Source: Vreelandella populi (GTDB lineage Bacteria; Pseudomonadota; Gammaproteobacteria; Pseudomonadales; Halomonadaceae). Taken from it: a stretch of 64,000 bases of DNA. The position numbers were made by a program, and so were the translations under genes. This document shows, piece by piece, positions 6,335-13,885 of this stretch (the stretch's first letter is position 1; each line of letters opens with the position of its first letter). Location of the stretch: positions 124,001-188,000 of the forward strand of contig NZ_RZHE01000007.1 of the NCBI RefSeq assembly GCF_003989825.1, written 5' to 3'. Under the pieces are notes generated by a model. That model saw only the letters and a list, made by a program, of their open reading frames with translations. It made no database searches and was not told the origin of the DNA.

Positions 6335-7227
6335 GCATGATGTTAATGGTTAAAGCGTTCGGCGTTAAGGTTGGCAATGCCAGCCGTAAGCTTGTGCTGA
6401 TCAAGCTCGCCGATAACGCTAATGACAAAGGCGAATGCTGGCCTTCCTACCAGCACATTGCTGACCAGTGCGAGATAAGCAAGCGTTCAGCAATGAAGCA
6501 TATCGACGCTCTGTGTGAATCGGGCTTGGTTATCAAGCGTTCGCGCAAAGGCGTTAAAGGTAATTCCACTAACATTTACCTTCTTAATTTAGAGGGTGAA
6601 ATTTCTGCACCCCTAAAGGTAGAGGGTGAACAGGATGCACTAGAGGGTGAAGAATCTGCACTAGGTAGTGAAAATTCTGCACTAGGGGGTAGTGAAGAAT
6701 CTGCACCCGGAATCAGTCACTCTTTTGAATCAGTCAATGAACCTTCCAGTGAACCTGTTGCACCCGACGCTGAAGCGCCGGTCGCTGCCGGGAATGTGGT
6801 CGCTATTCGTTCTGCTGACAAACCGCGCTGTGCAATCCCTAAAGACATGCCCGGCCCTAAAGACCCTGATGCCAAAACCTTCAAGGCATGGGCCAACTAC
6901 GCAATAACTTACCGTCGCCGCTACACCGTGTACCCCATCTGGAACCAGAAGACAGCCGGGCAAATGGGCCAGCTTGTTGACCGTGTTGGTAAAGACCTCG
7001 CCCCTGCTGTGGCTGCGTACTACCTGAGTATGAACAACCAGTTCTACGTGAACAAACACCACCCTGTTGGCTCACTCCTGGCTGACTGCGAAGCCATTGC
7101 CACGCAGATGCAGACCGGCAGCCAGATGACGCAAACACGCGCCCGCCAGATGGATTCGACGCAATCCAACCTGAGCAACGTTGACGAAGCCAAGCGCCTG
7201 CTGGCTAGCGGCTGGGGAGACGACTGA
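6331..7227 (+). CDS. Replication initiator, phage O-like
   Basis: 298 residues. Residues 10-88 form a winged-helix domain of the type found in phage replication proteins (CWPSYQHIADQCEISKRSAM). Residues about 86-128 are a low-complexity stretch rich in EGE and SA repeats, produced by five DNA iterons. The C-terminal half is helical and may contact a helicase loader, as in lambda O. The gene overlaps both neighbours by 4 bases or one base. Location of iterons within the coding region is as in lambda ori. Confidence 0.8.
   Translation: MSMMLMVKAFGVKVGNASRKLVLIKLADNANDKGECWPSYQHIADQCEISKRSAMKHIDALCESGLVIKRSRKGVKGNSTNIYLLNLEGEISAPLKVEGEQDALEGEESALGSENSALGGSEESAPGISHSFESVNEPSSEPVAPDAEAPVAAGNVVAIRSADKPRCAIPKDMPGPKDPDAKTFKAWANYAITYRRRYTVYPIWNQKTAGQMGQLVDRVGKDLAPAVAAYYLSMNNQFYVNKHHPVGSLLADCEAIATQMQTGSQMTQTRARQMDSTQSNLSNVDEAKRLLASGWGDD
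6590..6706 (+). repeat. Five origin iterons inside the replication gene
   Basis: Direct repeats of about 21 bases with consensus TAGAGGGTGAARAATCTGCAC start at 6590, 6620, 6641, 6662 and 6683; the last three steps are exactly 21 bases, two helical turns, and the fifth copy carries a 3-base insertion. The regular phasing inside an O-like gene marks the probable phage replication origin. Confidence 0.82.
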
Positions 7228-7967
7228 TGTTGACCAAGATCGATGCCGAACAGCTGCTTGAACAGCTTTACGCCACTGCCGAAGTGCTGGGTAGCGAAAT
7301 CAAGCCCGCTGCTGCCTCGCTGATGATTCGTGACCTTCGCCAATATCCGCGTGCAGAAATTGAGCAGTCACTAGCGCGCTGCCGTTCTGAGCTAACCGGC
7401 CGCCTAACCCTGGCCGCAATTCTTGAGCGTATGCCGAGTGCTGACGCTTTCCTGTCTGCCAATGAAGCCTGGGCGCTCGCCCTAAGCGGCCAGGATGACC
7501 TTGACACCATCGTTTGGACTGAGGAGGTGGCCGCCGCCATGGGTGTTGCCCGGCCGGTGCTGGATTTGGGCGACAAGGTAGGCGCCCGCATGGCGTTTAT
7601 CGGTGCATATGACCGCGAGATCGCCAAAGCAAAAGCCGAAGGCCGCAAGCCTAAGTGGCAAGTATCGCTGGGCTATTCGCCAGAACGTCGCCAGGACGCA
7701 ATCAGCGAGGCTATTAAACTGGGCCGCCTTGAAGCACCAGAAGTGCAGCATCTACTGCCCGCGCCTCACGGCTTCAAAAATCCCGATGATGAACTTGATC
7801 CCGAAGTAAAAGAGCGCGCCCAGGCGAACATTAAACACCTTCGTTCGCTGCTGAGTGATGACGGACGCGCCAAGACTGAGGCCGAAGATGAGCGCCGCCG
7901 TCAGGAGGAGATTCGCCGCCAGGAGCTGATCGAGCAGGCGTATGAGCGAAAGCGAGGTGCTGCATGA
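7227..7967 (+). CDS. Replication-module protein, possible helicase loader
   Basis: 246 residues, mostly helical, ending in a charged helix rich in Arg and Glu (EDERRRQEEIRRQELIEQ). No P-loop is present. It directly follows the O-like initiator, the place of lambda P, and overlaps it by one base. The N-terminal 90 residues resemble conserved phage proteins found next to initiators. The loader role is inferred from position only. Confidence 0.6.
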   Translation: MLTKIDAEQLLEQLYATAEVLGSEIKPAAASLMIRDLRQYPRAEIEQSLARCRSELTGRLTLAAILERMPSADAFLSANEAWALALSGQDDLDTIVWTEEVAAAMGVARPVLDLGDKVGARMAFIGAYDREIAKAKAEGRKPKWQVSLGYSPERRQDAISEAIKLGRLEAPEVQHLLPAPHGFKNPDDELDPEVKERAQANIKHLRSLLSDDGRAKTEAEDERRRQEEIRRQELIEQAYERKRGAA

Positions 7968-8308
7968 ATATTCACGAATCCATGGAGCAGTACAAGTCAT
8001 TGAACTCTGTTGGCGATAAAAGCCTTGAGGGACATATCGATGTGGAGGCGGCTATACCGGGAGCCCCTGAGTGCGCTGTGGTGCTGGAGATTCTAGGAGA
8101 TGGCGAGGCGCATACGATCGATACGATTGATAGCTACCTGCAATATGACGGGATTGATATTTCAGGCTGCCAGATTGCGGCCTGCATTCTCCGATTACAC
8201 CTTGATGGCCATCAAATTCAGCCGCTCGGACCATATGACCTCTTTGGCTGCGCTGAACGCTTCAAGCTGGTTAAGCAAAGCGAAGACGGCAAGCGAGGTG
8301 CGTTATGA
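7964..8308 (+). CDS. Hypothetical phage protein
   Basis: 114 residues; ATG overlaps the previous stop by 4 bases and follows GAGGTG. The middle (VVLEILGDGEAHTIDTIDSY) looks like a winged-helix regulatory fold with two conserved Cys nearby. No named family recognised. Confidence 0.6.
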   Translation: MNIHESMEQYKSLNSVGDKSLEGHIDVEAAIPGAPECAVVLEILGDGEAHTIDTIDSYLQYDGIDISGCQIAACILRLHLDGHQIQPLGPYDLFGCAERFKLVKQSEDGKRGAL

Positions 8309-8502
8309 CTCTCACCAAATACGAGCTAACCCTGCTAGCCCTTCGCGGCATTAAGCCGATTGATGACCTAGGCAATGGGACTTTCCGGTGCATGACCAGC
8401 GACGGCGCCCGTTACTACACGTCTCACGACCTCCAGCAGATCGCGAAGCCCGGATTTATGGACCGTCTCACCGCGTTCATGGGGGTGCGTCATGCAAGCT
8501 AA
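8305..8502 (+). CDS. Small hypothetical phage protein
   Basis: 65 residues, coupled by a 4-base overlap. Begins TKYELTLLALRGI and contains a beta-like DLGNGTFRCMTSDGARYY segment. Not recognised. Confidence 0.55.
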   Translation: MTLTKYELTLLALRGIKPIDDLGNGTFRCMTSDGARYYTSHDLQQIAKPGFMDRLTAFMGVRHAS

Positions 8503-8803
8503 GTATGAGCACTGGGAAGAATACGAACTCACGTTCCTGCGCGAGACGTACACAAGCAAAAAATGGTCGGTCCAGGCTATCGCTGAAAAGCTGGAGCGCA
8601 CGATTAGCTGCGTGAGCCAGAAAGCGTATTACTTGGGCCTAAAGCGCCCAAATCGCAAGTTTAGCCACCGCAATAACCCTGAGTTTGTCGCTGACCTAAA
8701 CCGGCTATCGATTGCCCAGAACATGCACAAATGGAATTGCACCCGTAGCGAAGTAGAGCGCGGCCGGGCGCAGCTGAAAGCGCAGCGGGAGGTGGAGGCA
8801 TGA
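8492..8803 (+). CDS. SANT/Myb-like DNA-binding protein
   Basis: 103 residues. Residues 6-48 (WEEYELTFLRETYTSKKWSV, then IAEKLERTISCVSQKA, YYLGL) have the pattern of phage GcrA/Myb-like helix-turn-helix domains that begin with an acidic aromatic helix. The C-terminal part is basic. Likely a DNA-binding regulator of the early operon. Confidence 0.65.
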   Translation: MQAKYEHWEEYELTFLRETYTSKKWSVQAIAEKLERTISCVSQKAYYLGLKRPNRKFSHRNNPEFVADLNRLSIAQNMHKWNCTRSEVERGRAQLKAQREVEA

Positions 8804-9072
8804 AGCCTATTGAGCCGGGATGCCTGTGTTTGGTGGTTGGCGGCGACCCATCTGCAGTTGGCGAGACCTGCACTGCCATAGCGTGGGTAAGCGACGGCGA
8901 ATCTTTTAAAACGAGCAATGGCTGGTATGACAACACATCAGGCCTAAGCGGCTGGGCAGTTGAGTTTAGCGACGGCTGTGGCGTGTACCTTCCGGCCAAG
9001 TTGCGCCGCATCGACGACTACGACGCCAGCGCCGACGCGACCGAGCAAGATCGGGAGGTGGAGCATGGGTAA
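8800..9072 (+). CDS. Hypothetical phage protein
   Basis: 90 residues with a beta-rich body resembling a small barrel (CLCLVVGGDPSAVGETCTAI, WAVEFSDGCGVYLPAKLRRI). Overlaps the next gene by 8 bases. Function unknown. Confidence 0.55.
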   Translation: MKPIEPGCLCLVVGGDPSAVGETCTAIAWVSDGESFKTSNGWYDNTSGLSGWAVEFSDGCGVYLPAKLRRIDDYDASADATEQDREVEHG

Positions 9073-9571
9073 GCAAGCCAAGCCGTTCGTTAGCCGTGCA
9101 TCGAACCTAACCGAAGCGCTCGCCGCTATTGGGCGCATGCCATCCGTTCTAACCCAGGCCATCCAGGCCTGGGGAAAGATCGAAATCATCGTGCGCAAGT
9201 ACCAGCCGAAGAAAACGCATGAGCAGGACAAGCTGCATGGCAAGTGGTGCAAAGAGGCCGCAGCCCAGGGCGACATGACTGCCGAGGAGTATCGCGGCTT
9301 CACCAAGCTGCATTTTGGCGTACCGATCCTGTGCCGTGATAGCAACGAGTACCGCGCCGCGTTTGAGCGTGTCGTGGCTCCCCTGCCGTATGAGCAAAAG
9401 CTACAACTCATGCAGCTACCTTTTGACTTCGCGGTAACCCGGGGCATGAACACCAAGCAGAAAGCCGAGTTTCTGGATGCGTGCTGGCAGCACTTTACGT
9501 CGCTGGGCTTCCGGCTGACTGATCCGAGCCTGAAAGGCATCAACCCGGGCGAATACAAGGAATGCGCATGA
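9065..9571 (+). CDS. NinB-like recombination protein (tentative)
   Basis: 168 residues from the ATG at 9065 (GGAGGTG upstream); an in-frame extension back to 8960 is an artefact over the previous gene. The pattern KKTHEQDKLHGKW, then EEYRGFTKLHFG, and a late MNTKQKAEFLDACWQHFTS motif fits the layout of NinB-type proteins that bind ssDNA and support recombination. It is followed by a zinc/HNH-type gene, as in lambdoid nin regions. Similarity is by eye and could be wrong. Confidence 0.5.
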   Translation: MGKQAKPFVSRASNLTEALAAIGRMPSVLTQAIQAWGKIEIIVRKYQPKKTHEQDKLHGKWCKEAAAQGDMTAEEYRGFTKLHFGVPILCRDSNEYRAAFERVVAPLPYEQKLQLMQLPFDFAVTRGMNTKQKAEFLDACWQHFTSLGFRLTDPSLKGINPGEYKECA

Positions 9572-9843
9572 TGCTCAAGCAAAAGCCCTACCGTAACCGC
9601 AAATATCTGGACTGGGTAAAGCAGCAGCCGTGCGTAATGTGCGGCGCTCCTGCCGATGACCCGCACCACCTCAAGGGCATTGGGCATATGAGCGGCGGCG
9701 GCATGACTGCGCCCGACTCAATGGTTATGCCCGTTTGCCGACAGCATCACGACGAGATACACCGCACGCCAGAGCTATGGGAACGACAGTGGGAATGGGT
9801 GGCGAGAACACTGGATGCCGCCTTACGGGAGGGTGCGCTATGA
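9568..9843 (+). CDS. DUF968/Ref-like HNH-type zinc protein
   Basis: 91 residues from the ATG at 9568 (ATGA overlap, AAGGA 6 bases upstream). Motifs CVMCGAPADDPHHLKG and MPVCRQHHDEIHR give two Cys pairs and clustered His, the arrangement of the DUF968 and P1 Ref nuclease C-terminal domain. Probable small endonuclease or nicking activity in recombination. Catalytic assignment is by pattern. Confidence 0.72.
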   Translation: MMLKQKPYRNRKYLDWVKQQPCVMCGAPADDPHHLKGIGHMSGGGMTAPDSMVMPVCRQHHDEIHRTPELWERQWEWVARTLDAALREGAL

Positions 9844-10154
9844 ACATGCCCGAGCCTACCGGTATGAAATTCGACACCGAAAAGCCCCGCTTCGACCTAC
9901 TGCTAGGCGATATGCCGCTAGCACTGGAAGCCGTAGCCCGCGTACTGACCTTTGGCGCCGCCAAGTATGCCGATGGTAACTGGCAGCACGTTGAGAACGC
10001 TGAGCGCCGTTATATGGCCGCTGGTACCCGCCATGAGCTAGCCCTGGCTAAAGGCGAGCAACACGACGCCGAAACCGGCGAACACCACTTGGCGCACAAG
10101 CTGTGCTGCGACCTATTCCGCCTTGAGCTGGCACTACGGGAGAAAGCCCAATGA
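9840..10154 (+). CDS. dATP/dGTP diphosphohydrolase N-terminal-domain protein
   Basis: 104 residues from the ATGA at 9840. The stretch KFDTEKPRFDLLLGD, LTFGAAKYADGNWQ and RHELALAKGEQHD matches the phage domain named dATP/dGTP diphosphohydrolase N-terminal (DUF5664 type), with helices carrying paired acidic and His residues. In 2-aminoadenine phages a relative removes dNTPs, but no PurZ gene is seen here, so a role in nucleotide pool control is only possible. Confidence 0.65.
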   Translation: MNMPEPTGMKFDTEKPRFDLLLGDMPLALEAVARVLTFGAAKYADGNWQHVENAERRYMAAGTRHELALAKGEQHDAETGEHHLAHKLCCDLFRLELALREKAQ

Positions 10155-10258
10155 CCATCCTAATTTGCATTGCCGGAGCAACCGCCTTCATCGGCGCCGT
10201 TATCTACCTGCTGAATGATCTTGACGAGAACGGCGAGCCACGGGAGCGTATTCAATGA
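10151..10258 (+). CDS. 35-residue membrane peptide with GEPRERI tail (copy 1)
   Basis: ATG overlaps the previous stop (ATGA). One hydrophobic helix (ILICIAGATAFIGAVIYLL) is followed by LNDLDENGEPRERIQ. The tail is almost the same as in the peptide at 10589-10690, which indicates a duplicated membrane peptide rather than a chance frame. Function unknown. Confidence 0.65.
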   Translation: MTILICIAGATAFIGAVIYLLNDLDENGEPRERIQ

Positions 10259-10368
10259 CATGGCTATTTTTAGCGCTACTGATCATTTCCGTCGGCGGGA
10301 TCACGGCTCTTTGCACGCCGTCTCTTAATGCTGAATTGCGCAAACGATCAGAGGAGAAGAAGCCATGA
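10255..10368 (+). CDS. 37-residue membrane peptide
   Basis: ATGA overlaps link it to both neighbours. The first 18 residues (TWLFLALLIISVGGITAL) are hydrophobic; the end is basic (ELRKRSEEKKP). GAGGAG near the 3' end provides the ribosome site of the glutaredoxin gene. Function unknown. Confidence 0.58.
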   Translation: MTWLFLALLIISVGGITALCTPSLNAELRKRSEEKKP

Positions 10369-10592
10369 TCACAGTTTATTCAAAGCCGGGCTGCAAGCCC
10401 TGCAAGATGACCAAGGCCAAGCTAAATCAGATGGGCGTTAAGTACGTGGAGCGCGATGTGACGTGGGACGCCAATGCATTCGCCAACGTAGAGGCGCTGG
10501 GCTATCGCGAAATGCCGGTGGTGGTTAATGGCGAGCAGCACTGGAGCGGCTTTCGCCCTGATCTGATAGCAGCGCTGGAGGTGGGCCAATGA
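10365..10592 (+). CDS. NrdH-like glutaredoxin
   Basis: 75 residues with the redox motif CKPC at residues 11-14, a cis-proline EMPVV loop and the GFRPD end motif typical of NrdH-type glutaredoxins. It would supply electrons to ribonucleotide reductase or reduce disulphides in the cytoplasm. Embedded between two paralogous membrane peptides in the right early operon. Confidence 0.88.
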   Translation: MITVYSKPGCKPCKMTKAKLNQMGVKYVERDVTWDANAFANVEALGYREMPVVVNGEQHWSGFRPDLIAALEVGQ

Positions 10593-10690
10593 TCATCTGG
10601 ATAGCGGGTATCGCAGCTTTCGTGGGGTGCGTTTACAAAGTCGTGCGGGACGTAGACGAACACGGCGAGCCGAGGGAGCGGATTTTATGA
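10589..10690 (+). CDS. 33-residue membrane peptide with GEPRERI tail (copy 2)
   Basis: ATGA overlaps on both sides. Hydrophobic helix IIWIAGIAAFVGCVY followed by VRDVDEHGEPRERIL, matching copy 1 at 10151-10258 (DLDENGEPRERIQ). Retention of the tail in both copies argues for a real product. Function unknown. Confidence 0.65.
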   Translation: MIIWIAGIAAFVGCVYKVVRDVDEHGEPRERIL

Positions 10691-10881
10691 TCATGATCAG
10701 CAGTAAGGCCGGGCAGCGACTGGCTAAGGCGAAGGCCGCCCGAGATTCTTATATCAACAAGCCCGAGGTAGAGGGCGAGGATGCTATAGCAAAGGCCATC
10801 GCCAAAGAGCTGTTCGAAGCCGCCTATGCCCTTGCTGATGAGCTAATCGCCGACCGCCACCACTTGGTAGAAGGTGACTAA
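10687..10881 (+). CDS. Small helical phage protein
   Basis: 64 residues starting at the ATGA at 10687. The whole chain is predicted helical (AGQRLAKAKAARDSY, AIAKELFEAAYALADELIAD). Overlaps the RusA start by one base. Not recognised. Confidence 0.55.
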   Translation: MIMISSKAGQRLAKAKAARDSYINKPEVEGEDAIAKAIAKELFEAAYALADELIADRHHLVEGD

Positions 10882-11237
10882 TGATCGAGTTAACACTTCC
10901 CTTTCCGCCTTCTACCAATACCGTGTGGCGAAATCTCAAAGGCCGCACGCTGCTATCACGCAAAGGCCGCGAGTTTCGGCGCCTAGTGGGCGAATTGGTT
11001 GGCCAGCAATACGACGACGCGCCCTTACGGGGGCGCCTGTCAGTGCGCGTGACGCTCTACCCGCCGGATCGCCGCAAGCGCGACATTGATAACTACGGCG
11101 GGAAAGCCCTGCTAGACGCCCTCACTCATGCCCAGGTGTGGGCAGATGATGAGCAGATAGACCAGCTGACCATTATTCGCAGTGATAACACGAAAGGCGG
11201 CGGGTGCTTGGTGCAGATTGAGGAGGTGTTCGAGTGA
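10881..11237 (+). CDS. rusA: RusA-type Holliday junction resolvase
   Basis: 118 residues. The N-terminal LTLPFPPSTNTVWR and the core RRKRDIDNYGGKALLDAL with ADDEQID are diagnostic of RusA. D68, D70 and D89 line up with the catalytic aspartates of the E. coli enzyme. It cuts four-way junctions in phage recombination or packaging. TAATG coupling to the upstream gene. Confidence 0.93.
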   Translation: MIELTLPFPPSTNTVWRNLKGRTLLSRKGREFRRLVGELVGQQYDDAPLRGRLSVRVTLYPPDRRKRDIDNYGGKALLDALTHAQVWADDEQIDQLTIIRSDNTKGGGCLVQIEEVFE

Positions 11238-11440
11238 AGTGGGCAGTAAAGCGTGACCCGGTAACCAAGAAGGTAATACGGGACGTGATTATCAGTGACT
11301 GCGGCCGCTATCAGATAACCAAGTTCACCTGCGGCGGCGTTGATCTATTTCTGATCTACCAAGGCGGCAACGAAATCGGCAGCGCAGAGAACGGCAACCA
11401 AGCGCGGCGCATCGCGGAACGGCACAAGGGGGCAGCATGA
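11234..11440 (+). CDS. Hypothetical phage protein
   Basis: 68 residues from a GTG that overlaps the RusA stop (GTGA). Beta-rich (VIISDCGRYQITKF, DLFLIYQGG) with a helical basic end, similar in layout to small lambdoid proteins found after rusA. Not recognised. Confidence 0.55.
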   Translation: MKWAVKRDPVTKKVIRDVIISDCGRYQITKFTCGGVDLFLIYQGGNEIGSAENGNQARRIAERHKGAA

Positions 11441-11700
11441 AAGCGACAGTCAGAACAGAGCGTTTCTACGACATCGAGATCGGCGGCGTGATGAAGGAAG
11501 GCTGGCAGGAAGTGTCGCGCTGGAATGGCTTTCAGGAACTAGCTCGCAAAGGCGAAAAACTTATCGTCGTTACTGACGATCACGGCCTTATGTTCGAGAT
11601 TTTCGGCCCAACCGTTGGTGAAAGCAAAGATTCTGAACTGAAGGTGGTTTCCGCAAGCCCTGGGCTGCATGAGTGGCTGCGTAGCGAGGTGAAGGCATGA
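11437..11700 (+). CDS. Hypothetical phage protein
   Basis: 87 residues, ATGA-coupled on both sides. Alternating strands and a hydrophobic core (KLIVVTDDHGLMFEIFGPTV). No family recognised. Confidence 0.55.
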   Translation: MKATVRTERFYDIEIGGVMKEGWQEVSRWNGFQELARKGEKLIVVTDDHGLMFEIFGPTVGESKDSELKVVSASPGLHEWLRSEVKA

Positions 11701-12332
11701 CATACGACGATTGGTTAAACGTATCTAATCCATGGGCAGTGGTTGAAGCTGCTGTACGGAGCGATGTGGCAAGAGACGCGGCAGTTAAGCGCATCATCGA
11801 CACCATGCTTGAGCTACAGCTAGATATGCGCCACGAGAATATTGGCTACCAGCCCTTTAGCGTTGCGGCCATGGCAGGCGAAGTAATGGGCGGAGGCGGT
11901 CGGTCAGATCAAGCCATGATTGCGGCCATGCGATACCACCCAGAGAGCGCATGGCATCGCGCCTGTGCCGCGCTACTGGATAGGCTGCCCAGGCGTCAGG
12001 CTGCAGCAATGCTTCTTCAGGCCGCCCGCATTCGCCCCGAAAAGATGGGTGATAGCGACTTCATGGTTACAGCGCGGCAAATGATAGAGAGGCAAGACCT
12101 GCTGCTTCGTCGCATTGGGTTTCGCGCAAAAACCGCGCTTCCTGATTGCGAGGAGTTGAAGGGGCTTTGCGAAGAAGTGGCTGCAATGAGCAAAGAGGAA
12201 ATGGAGATATACAAGCCGCCTACTGCGGTTAGACCTTTCCACACAGTTAAAGCGCTGCAGGATTGCGCATTCAAGGCTCGCCGGTTACTGCAAGTATGGA
12301 TTGAGCAGAAAGAAGTCAATAAGGCTGCTTGA
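11697..12332 (+). CDS. Hypothetical protein in the Q position
   Basis: 211 residues, largely helical, basic (RRQAAAMLLQAARIRPE) with a GEVMGGGGRSD loop. It lies near the end of the right early operon, where lambdoid phages encode the late antiterminator Q, and late genes start about 800 bases on. I see no zinc finger and no clear similarity to known Q families, so the role is open. Confidence 0.5.
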   Translation: MTYDDWLNVSNPWAVVEAAVRSDVARDAAVKRIIDTMLELQLDMRHENIGYQPFSVAAMAGEVMGGGGRSDQAMIAAMRYHPESAWHRACAALLDRLPRRQAAAMLLQAARIRPEKMGDSDFMVTARQMIERQDLLLRRIGFRAKTALPDCEELKGLCEEVAAMSKEEMEIYKPPTAVRPFHTVKALQDCAFKARRLLQVWIEQKEVNKAA

Positions 12333-12341
12333 GGTGGGCAT

Positions 12342-12914
12342 ATGATTGATAGAAAACCGCTTCCGTCGTTTGTAGATCTCAGAACCCAGTTTATATACGA
12401 CCCTGAAACAGGGATATTGCAGTATCGAAAGAAGAAGAACAGAAAGCGGCTACTAAATACGGAGGCTGGTCGCGTGATCACGGCCTCAACTGGCACAAGA
12501 TATCGTATTGTTACTGTTGAATACTCTGACAAACCATCGGAGAGCGTATTTGCTCACCGCGTAGCTTGGAAGCTTGAGACTGGGCAAGAGCCGCCTGATG
12601 AAATAGATCACCTGGATGGAGATGGTCTAAATAACGCATTCTCAAACCTGCGTGACGGTACTGGCTGCAACAACGCCCGTAACTCAGCTATGAATAAGAA
12701 CAATACGTCGGGCTACAACGGAGTAATAGCGGTTAAAGGTGGGCGTTATTTAGTCAGACTTAAGTGCGAAGGCAAGGATATTTACATTGGTCGCTTTAAA
12801 GACCTTCATGAGGCTGGCAAAGCGGCTAGAAACGCCAGGTTAGAAAAGGGTTTTACTCACAGGCATGGCTTGCCTAAAAAAGATTTGCAAAACCGAGTGG
12901 ATACCGTAGAATAA
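12342..12914 (+). CDS. HNH homing endonuclease with AP2 domain
   Basis: 190 residues. An HNH_3-type core contains H72, DH at 89-90 and N97/N98 (EIDHLDGDGLNN, NLRDGTGCNNARNS), followed at about 122-170 by an AP2-like DNA-binding domain (SGYNGV, YIGRFKDLHEAGKAA). AT-richer than its neighbours and not overlapped with them, it looks like a free-standing mobile endonuclease inserted between early and late genes. Confidence 0.88.
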   Translation: MIDRKPLPSFVDLRTQFIYDPETGILQYRKKKNRKRLLNTEAGRVITASTGTRYRIVTVEYSDKPSESVFAHRVAWKLETGQEPPDEIDHLDGDGLNNAFSNLRDGTGCNNARNSAMNKNNTSGYNGVIAVKGGRYLVRLKCEGKDIYIGRFKDLHEAGKAARNARLEKGFTHRHGLPKKDLQNRVDTVE

Positions 12915-12958
12915 TATTCAAGCTGTCACAGCTACGCTTAACCAGCACATATTTCAAG

Positions 12959-12984
12959 GCCCGCCCCCAAAAGGCGGGCTTTTT
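12959..12984 (+). terminator. Terminator of the right early operon
   Basis: GCCCGCC/GGCGGGC stem and five T, 45 bases after the HNH gene. Confidence 0.85.
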
Positions 12985-13071
12985 GCGTTCGGGCCACCGG
13001 ACTTAAAAAACGGCAACCACATATCGCCCCTGCCGGTCGGCCCACCCTTTCCCATCCTCGCCCGAGGATTC

Positions 13072-13094
13072 GCCGCGCTTCCCTGCGGCTTTTT
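13072..13094 (+). terminator. Hairpin before the lysis genes
   Basis: GCCGC/GCGGC stem with a run of five T, preceded by a CCTCG/CGAGG hairpin at about 13056. It ends 15 bases before the endolysin start, so late transcription must pass it or start after it; the place is where a Q-dependent leader would be expected. Confidence 0.6.
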
Positions 13095-13108
13095 ATTCTG
13101 AGGTTCCA

Positions 13109-13588
13109 ATGCGCCTATCACCGACTGGACTTGATCTGATCAAGAGCCATGAAGGTCTGCGCCTGTCTGCGTATCAGGACGTGGTGGGCGTATTGACCAT
13201 TGGCTATGGCCACACCGGCACCGTTAAGCCAGGCATGACGATTACGAAAGCTGAGGCCGAAGACATTCTGCGCCGCGACGTGGCTTCATTCGAGCAAGCG
13301 GTTAACGATCTGGTCACTGCACCGCTCAATCAAAACCAGTTCGATGCCCTGGTGAGCTTCGCTTTCAACCTGGGTCGCGGCGCCCTTGAGCGTTCTACCC
13401 TGCTCCGCAAGCTGAATGCCCGCGACTATGACGGAGCAGCCGCTGAGTTTGACCGCTGGATCAATGCAGGTGGCAAGCCCTGGGCGGGGCTGGTGCGTCG
13501 CCGGAAAGAAGAGCGCGAGCTATTCGAAAGCCCGGTTATGCCTGATGCGCCAAATCACTGGTACGACGAAGTAGATAAGCGCTTATGA
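13109..13588 (+). CDS. Endolysin, GH24 lysozyme
   Basis: 159 residues. E15, D24 and T30 correspond to the catalytic E-8-D-5-T triad of T4-type lysozymes (SHEGLRLSAYQD, LTIGYGHT), and the family end GLVRRRKEERELF is present. No signal or SAR helix is seen, so release needs a canonical holin. First gene of the lysis cassette; start preceded by GAGG. Confidence 0.94.
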   Translation: MRLSPTGLDLIKSHEGLRLSAYQDVVGVLTIGYGHTGTVKPGMTITKAEAEDILRRDVASFEQAVNDLVTAPLNQNQFDALVSFAFNLGRGALERSTLLRKLNARDYDGAAAEFDRWINAGGKPWAGLVRRRKEERELFESPVMPDAPNHWYDEVDKRL

Positions 13589-13875
13589 CTCTCGACTCCA
13601 CTTTTGCACTCATTCAAATACCGCTCGCTGCGCTAACGGCAGTGTTGTATGGACGGCAATTCGCCAAGCCTGAGTCATACGGCATCCGTCGCTTCATCTG
13701 TCTTTCTATCGCTGGAGTTTCTTGCGGAATGGTGACATGGCGACTGGGCACTGTTAGCCAGATCATCGAGCCTGAATTTCGCGCGGCAGGCGGAATGCTC
13801 GTTCAAACCCTCTATCAGATTGTTGTACTCAGTGCGTACACCCTGTTGAAGGAACCAAGCGGCCAGGGAAAATAG
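13585..13875 (+). CDS. Holin candidate, three membrane segments
   Basis: 96 residues with hydrophobic segments near 7-22, 40-55 and 72-88, a short polar start and a basic end. Size, topology and ATGA overlap with the endolysin fit a class I holin. The downstream 112-residue membrane protein is an alternative holin or antiholin. Confidence 0.65.
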   Translation: MTLDSTFALIQIPLAALTAVLYGRQFAKPESYGIRRFICLSIAGVSCGMVTWRLGTVSQIIEPEFRAAGGMLVQTLYQIVVLSAYTLLKEPSGQGK

Positions 13876-13885
13876 GGGGTCGCTC

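Noticed and set aside
6590..6706. Regular repeats considered as a CRISPR array
   Set aside because: Repeats are contiguous without spacers, lie inside an intact replication gene and have iteron phasing; no cas genes.
8944..9687. 247-residue open frame on the minus strand
   Set aside because: Fully antisense to the NinB-like and neighbouring genes, no ribosome site, and its residues are the usual shadow of GC-rich codons.
13109..13588. SAR-type endolysin
   Set aside because: The N-terminus is polar and starts directly with the lysozyme fold; there is no signal-arrest-release helix.
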